Part shown: positions 52,724-64,000 of the stretch, piece by piece
Layout of the letters: every line of letters begins with the position of its first letter
Numbering within the stretch: position 1 is the stretch's first letter
Origin: Terriglobia bacterium
GTDB lineage: Bacteria; Acidobacteriota; Terriglobia; Bryobacterales; UBA6623
NCBI GenBank assembly: GCA_009838515.1
Contig: VXRL01000011.1
Span: 23,713-87,712 of the forward strand
Reading direction: 5' to 3'
DNA length: 64,000 nt
Translations under genes and position numbers: made by a program
The notes under the pieces: model-generated
Database searches by the model: none
Seen by the model: the letters and a program-made list of their open reading frames with translations, nothing else
Told to the model about the DNA's origin: nothing

Positions 52724-53956
52724 GTGCGGTTCGAGTTCTACGTAGCCCAGCGGTACTTGCGAGCCAAGCGCAGGGACAGGTTTTTCTCGGTCGTTACCGC
52801 ACTCTCTGTCGCTGGTGTCTCGGCGGGCGTGGCGGCCCTCATCATCGCGATGGCTGTCAGTAACGGCTTCCAAGCCAGCCTGCGCGAGCATCTGATCGGC
52901 GCTAGCTCCCATATAAACCTGTTGGAAAAGACCCCTGAGTTCGGCATCGAGGACTATCAGCCCCTGCTCGCCAAGCTGAGCCGGCTGGAACACGTGGAGG
53001 CGGTTGCGCCGACGCTGTACGGCGAAATGATGATTCGGACGGCCGTGCGGGCCAAGGGCTGCGTACTCAAGGGCGTCGATCCAGAGGCTGAAAGCCGAGT
53101 CTCGCAGCTGCTTTCCAAGATCGTGGACGGGTCGTTCGAGGCCCTTGAGCAGGAAGGCGGCGGGTATCCCGGGATATTGCTCGGGCGCCGCCTTGCCGAT
53201 GCAATCGGCGCCCGAGTGTCGACAATCGTAACCGTGCTCAATCCGCAGGGCGAAATGACGCCCCTCGGCCCAATCCCCTCCTTCAAGCGTTTTCAGGTGG
53301 TGGGGATCTTCGAGACCGGGCTCTTCGAACTCGACAATCTCTGGAGTGTCACGCTGTTGCGGGATGCCCAGCGAGCGCTTTCGCTCGGCGATGTCGTCAA
53401 CTCATTGGAGTTTAGGCTCGACGACTTCCAAGCCTCCGACGAGGTCGCACGCGCCATCCGGGCGGAGGCTGGCGAGGACTTCACCACCAGCACGTGGATG
53501 GAACGCAATCGAGTACTGTTCAACGCTCTGCAGACCGAACGGCTCGCCACGGCAATGATCATCGGGATGATCATGCTGGTCGCAGCCCTCAATATCCTCA
53601 TCTCGCTGGTAATGATGGTCGTGGAAAAGACCAAGGACATTGCCATCCTGAAGTCGATAGGCGCGAGACAAGACCAGATTCGGCGGATCTTCACGTGGCA
53701 GGGCCTGCTGATCGGCTCTGTCGGCACGGCGGCTGGTCTGGTCATCGGCCACTTGACGTGCTGGCTTTGCGAGCGCTACCGGCTGATCTCGCTAGACCCG
53801 GAAGTCTACGGCTTGGAATACGTGCCCTTCGCGCCGCGCGCGTTGGACGGGCTCTACGTGGCGATTGCCGCGATCCTGATCAGCTACCTGATCACGATCT
53901 ATCCCTCGGGAAACGCTGCCCGCGTCGACTCCGCCGAGATCCTGCGCTACGAGTAG
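52724..53956 (+). CDS. LolC/LolE-family lipoprotein-releasing permease
   Basis: A 410-residue inner-membrane protein from GTG 52724, with four membrane spans and a large periplasmic loop. The N-terminal signature FEFYVAQRYLRAKRRDRFFSVVTALSVAGVSAGVAAL is the LolC/E first helix (here cited in short form: residues 3-40). The end KDIAILKSIGARQDQIRRIFTWQGLLIG is the MacB/FtsX-type coupling loop. It would extract lipoproteins from the inner membrane with LolD ATPase, which is not in the window, so it may form a homodimer with a LolD encoded elsewhere. The gene starts 46 bp after aspartokinase. Confidence 0.9.
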   Translation: MRFEFYVAQRYLRAKRRDRFFSVVTALSVAGVSAGVAALIIAMAVSNGFQASLREHLIGASSHINLLEKTPEFGIEDYQPLLAKLSRLEHVEAVAPTLYGEMMIRTAVRAKGCVLKGVDPEAESRVSQLLSKIVDGSFEALEQEGGGYPGILLGRRLADAIGARVSTIVTVLNPQGEMTPLGPIPSFKRFQVVGIFETGLFELDNLWSVTLLRDAQRALSLGDVVNSLEFRLDDFQASDEVARAIRAEAGEDFTTSTWMERNRVLFNALQTERLATAMIIGMIMLVAALNILISLVMMVVEKTKDIAILKSIGARQDQIRRIFTWQGLLIGSVGTAAGLVIGHLTCWLCERYRLISLDPEVYGLEYVPFAPRALDGLYVAIAAILISYLITIYPSGNAARVDSAEILRYE

Positions 53957-53996
53957 CGGCAACAGCTCGCGGACCGGCCAGTTCCGCTCCGGCGGC

Positions 53997-54215
53997 TTGG
54001 CGGAGGCTCGGCCCCGGCCGCGAGTCCGGGCCGCAAGAGCGAACCGCAGCGTGTCGAACTGGTTAGCAGAAATGATCGAAGCAGCGCGACGTGAGGAAGA
54101 CGGTTACGAAATCGCAATGGAGGGCGCCCTCGCCAGGAAGCCCCGCAAATTGGAATGGGTCGATGGCCGCAAGCCCACCCGGGACGAGTTACATGACCGA
54201 ACCAGTATTCGTTGA
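53997..54215 (+). CDS. Antitoxin-like protein of a VapBC-type pair, possibly 5' truncated
   Basis: An open frame of up to 72 residues before the PIN-domain gene, overlapping it by 23 bp. The part RVRAARANRSVSNWLAEMIEAARREEDG resembles the two helices of ribbon-helix-helix antitoxins, and ALARKPRKLEWVDGRKPTRDELHDR resembles a toxin-binding tail. No ATG or good ribosome-binding site precedes it and the N-terminal beta-strand expected for a ribbon-helix-helix dimer is missing. The frame only offers TTG 53997 or GTG 54051. It may be a damaged antitoxin, or start from a weak codon. Confidence 0.45.
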   Translation: MAEARPRPRVRAARANRSVSNWLAEMIEAARREEDGYEIAMEGALARKPRKLEWVDGRKPTRDELHDRTSIR

Positions 54216-54657
54216 CACCAACGTCTTTGTCTGCCAGTCGGATGCTTCGGACTCCGAGAAGCAGGCCCGGGCGGACCGCTGGTGCGCGGCACTTTGGCGC
54301 TCGCGATCAGGACGGGTGAGCGTACAGGTCCTGCTGGAACTCGACGCGACGCTCACGCGCAAGCTGAAGGCTGGCATTGAGCCATCGGAGGCGCGGGAGA
54401 TCGTCAGCGAAATCTCCGCGTGGCGGCCGATTCCGGTCGATCTCAGCGTTATCCGGCGGGCATGGTCATTGGAGCAGCGCTATTCCCTTTCCTGGTGGGA
54501 CTCCTTGATAGTAGCTGCCGCCCAAGTCGGCCAATGCACTGTGCTCCTGACTGAAGACTTGCAGCACGGACAGGTCTTCGATGGCGTCTGTGTCGTCAAT
54601 CCGTTCGTGACGCCCGGCCACGCCCCGGAAGAGATTCTGCGAGCGCTGGCGCAATGA
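54193..54657 (+). CDS. PIN-domain ribonuclease toxin (VapC-like)
   Basis: A 154-residue PIN protein from ATG 54193. Metal-binding acidic residues are seen in VFVDTNVFV (first Asp), VLLELDATL (Glu), SLSWWDSLIVAAA (Asp) and LLTEDLQHGQ (Asp). The length is normal, the active site looks intact, and the gene overlaps the putative antitoxin, as usual for VapBC operons. PIN toxins cleave tRNA or rRNA and block translation. It sits in a short accessory segment between LolC/E and rpoBC together with a transposase remnant. Confidence 0.85.
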   Translation: MTEPVFVDTNVFVCQSDASDSEKQARADRWCAALWRSRSGRVSVQVLLELDATLTRKLKAGIEPSEAREIVSEISAWRPIPVDLSVIRRAWSLEQRYSLSWWDSLIVAAAQVGQCTVLLTEDLQHGQVFDGVCVVNPFVTPGHAPEEILRALAQ

Positions 54658-54744
54658 GCAAAGCTGGTGATCCCAGCCTCGTGCTGGACCCACCGCGGCA
54701 ACCAGCGGGACTGCTGCAAGGGCGCTTTGGGGACTGCGAGAGGC

Positions 54745-55050
54745 TCGCACTCGACAATCCCGACACCCAGGCGAAGGGAGCGCTCTACGCCGCGTTCGAG
54801 CCAGAGCAGGTGCCGGAGGAGGTGGAGTTCTGGTACACGCCGAAGAACGACAGCCAGCTGAACATCGCGGAATGCGAGTTGAGTGCGACGATGCGCCGGT
54901 GCCTTAGCGGTCGCCACATACGGGACCTGGACGAGCTGCGGGCCCAGATCGGGGCCCAGTCAGCGGATGTGAACACGCGCCGGCGCACGGTGGAGTGGCA
55001 GATGAAGATCTACGACGGTCGCTCCAAGCTCAAGTCCGTCTGCCCGAGAA
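54745..55050 (+). pseudogene. IS630-family transposase remnant (C-terminal part only)
   Basis: The frame 54654-55103 contains from about 54753 a stretch that matches the C-terminal half of IS630-type DDE transposases: LALDNPDTQAKGALYAAF, EFWYTPKNDSQLNIAECEL with the third catalytic Glu, RHIRDLDELRAQI and VEWQMKIYDGRSKLKSV. The first Asp, the N-terminal helix-turn-helix and the terminal inverted repeats are missing, and the start codon (overlapping the PIN stop) leads into unrelated sequence. It is a decayed insertion lying against the 3' end of rpoBC. Confidence 0.75.
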
Positions 55051-55068
55051 TCGTCCTGCGACAGACCA

Positions 55069-63882
<8,814 letters not shown>

Positions 63883-64000
63883 GTTGTTGCCACCTCAGGC
63901 ACGGGTTGCACGCGTGCGCCCGGAGACGCGCGCCGTGCCCCCCCCCTCCACCGCCGGCCCCACCGAGGCCACGCCCCCGACGCCGGCCCCCACCCGCCCC

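Overview
The window looks like about 64 kb of chromosome from a high-GC Gram-negative bacterium, most probably an Acidobacteriota of the Solibacteres/Bryobacterales type. This is inferred from gene content, not from a database search. The supporting genes are large Oar-like TonB-dependent outer-membrane proteins with an N-terminal carboxypeptidase-regulatory domain, several twin-arginine-exported enolase-superfamily and Gfo/Idh/MocA enzymes, a tandem DUF507 protein, a hopanoid gene (hpnJ), TrmFO next to XerC, and an RNA polymerase beta subunit with a zinc-ribbon insertion. No tRNA, rRNA or CRISPR array was seen.

Layout. 1-8.7 kb: a truncated phosphotransferase, an acetyl-xylan-esterase-like hydrolase, a cyclic-nucleotide-domain/acyltransferase fusion, a rhomboid protease, tatA, trmFO-xerC and hpnJ. 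8.7-9.2 kb: a non-coding stretch with a cluster of TTTTCCACA-like (DnaA-box-like) 9-mers and a duplicated 44-bp module. 9.2-18.5 kb: an OPT transporter, a divergent cluster (exported RraA-like protein against a hydroxyacid dehydrogenase-HpcH/HpaI aldolase operon), an MsbA-like exporter, gmk-rpoZ and an exported amidohydrolase. 18.5-26.4 kb: a tandem M42 peptidase, a TPR protein, a Tat-exported oxidoreductase and two back-to-back ECF sigma/anti-sigma operons. 26.4-33.8 kb: a CoA-transferase carrying a histone-H1-like tail, a class III aminotransferase, a GDPD, a Tat-exported galactonate-dehydratase-like enzyme, a small Cys-rich exported protein and an aldose 1-epimerase. 33.9-49.6 kb: three large outer-membrane barrels interleaved with two more Tat-exported enolase-superfamily enzymes, an M28 peptidase, a methyltransferase and a RodZ-like protein. 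49.7-55 kb: an O-methyltransferase, a DUF507 protein, aspartokinase, LolC/E, a degraded toxin-antitoxin pair and an IS630 remnant. 55-63.9 kb: one reading frame that encodes both the beta and beta-prime subunits of RNA polymerase.

How the genes fit together. Much of the accessory content points to scavenging of sugar acids and related compounds: outer-membrane barrels, Tat-exported enolase-superfamily dehydratase/racemase-type enzymes, a mutarotase and aldolases. The two ECF modules are likely envelope-stress or signal-responsive switches. Transcription itself is represented twice, by the omega subunit (rpoZ, with a long acidic tail) and by the fused rpoBC.

The most unusual items are the rpoB-rpoC fusion, the H1-like tail on a CaiB/BaiF CoA-transferase, the DnaA-box-like cluster, the paired palindromes before the 32.3-kb gene, and the tandem M42 peptidase whose first half has lost its metal ligands.
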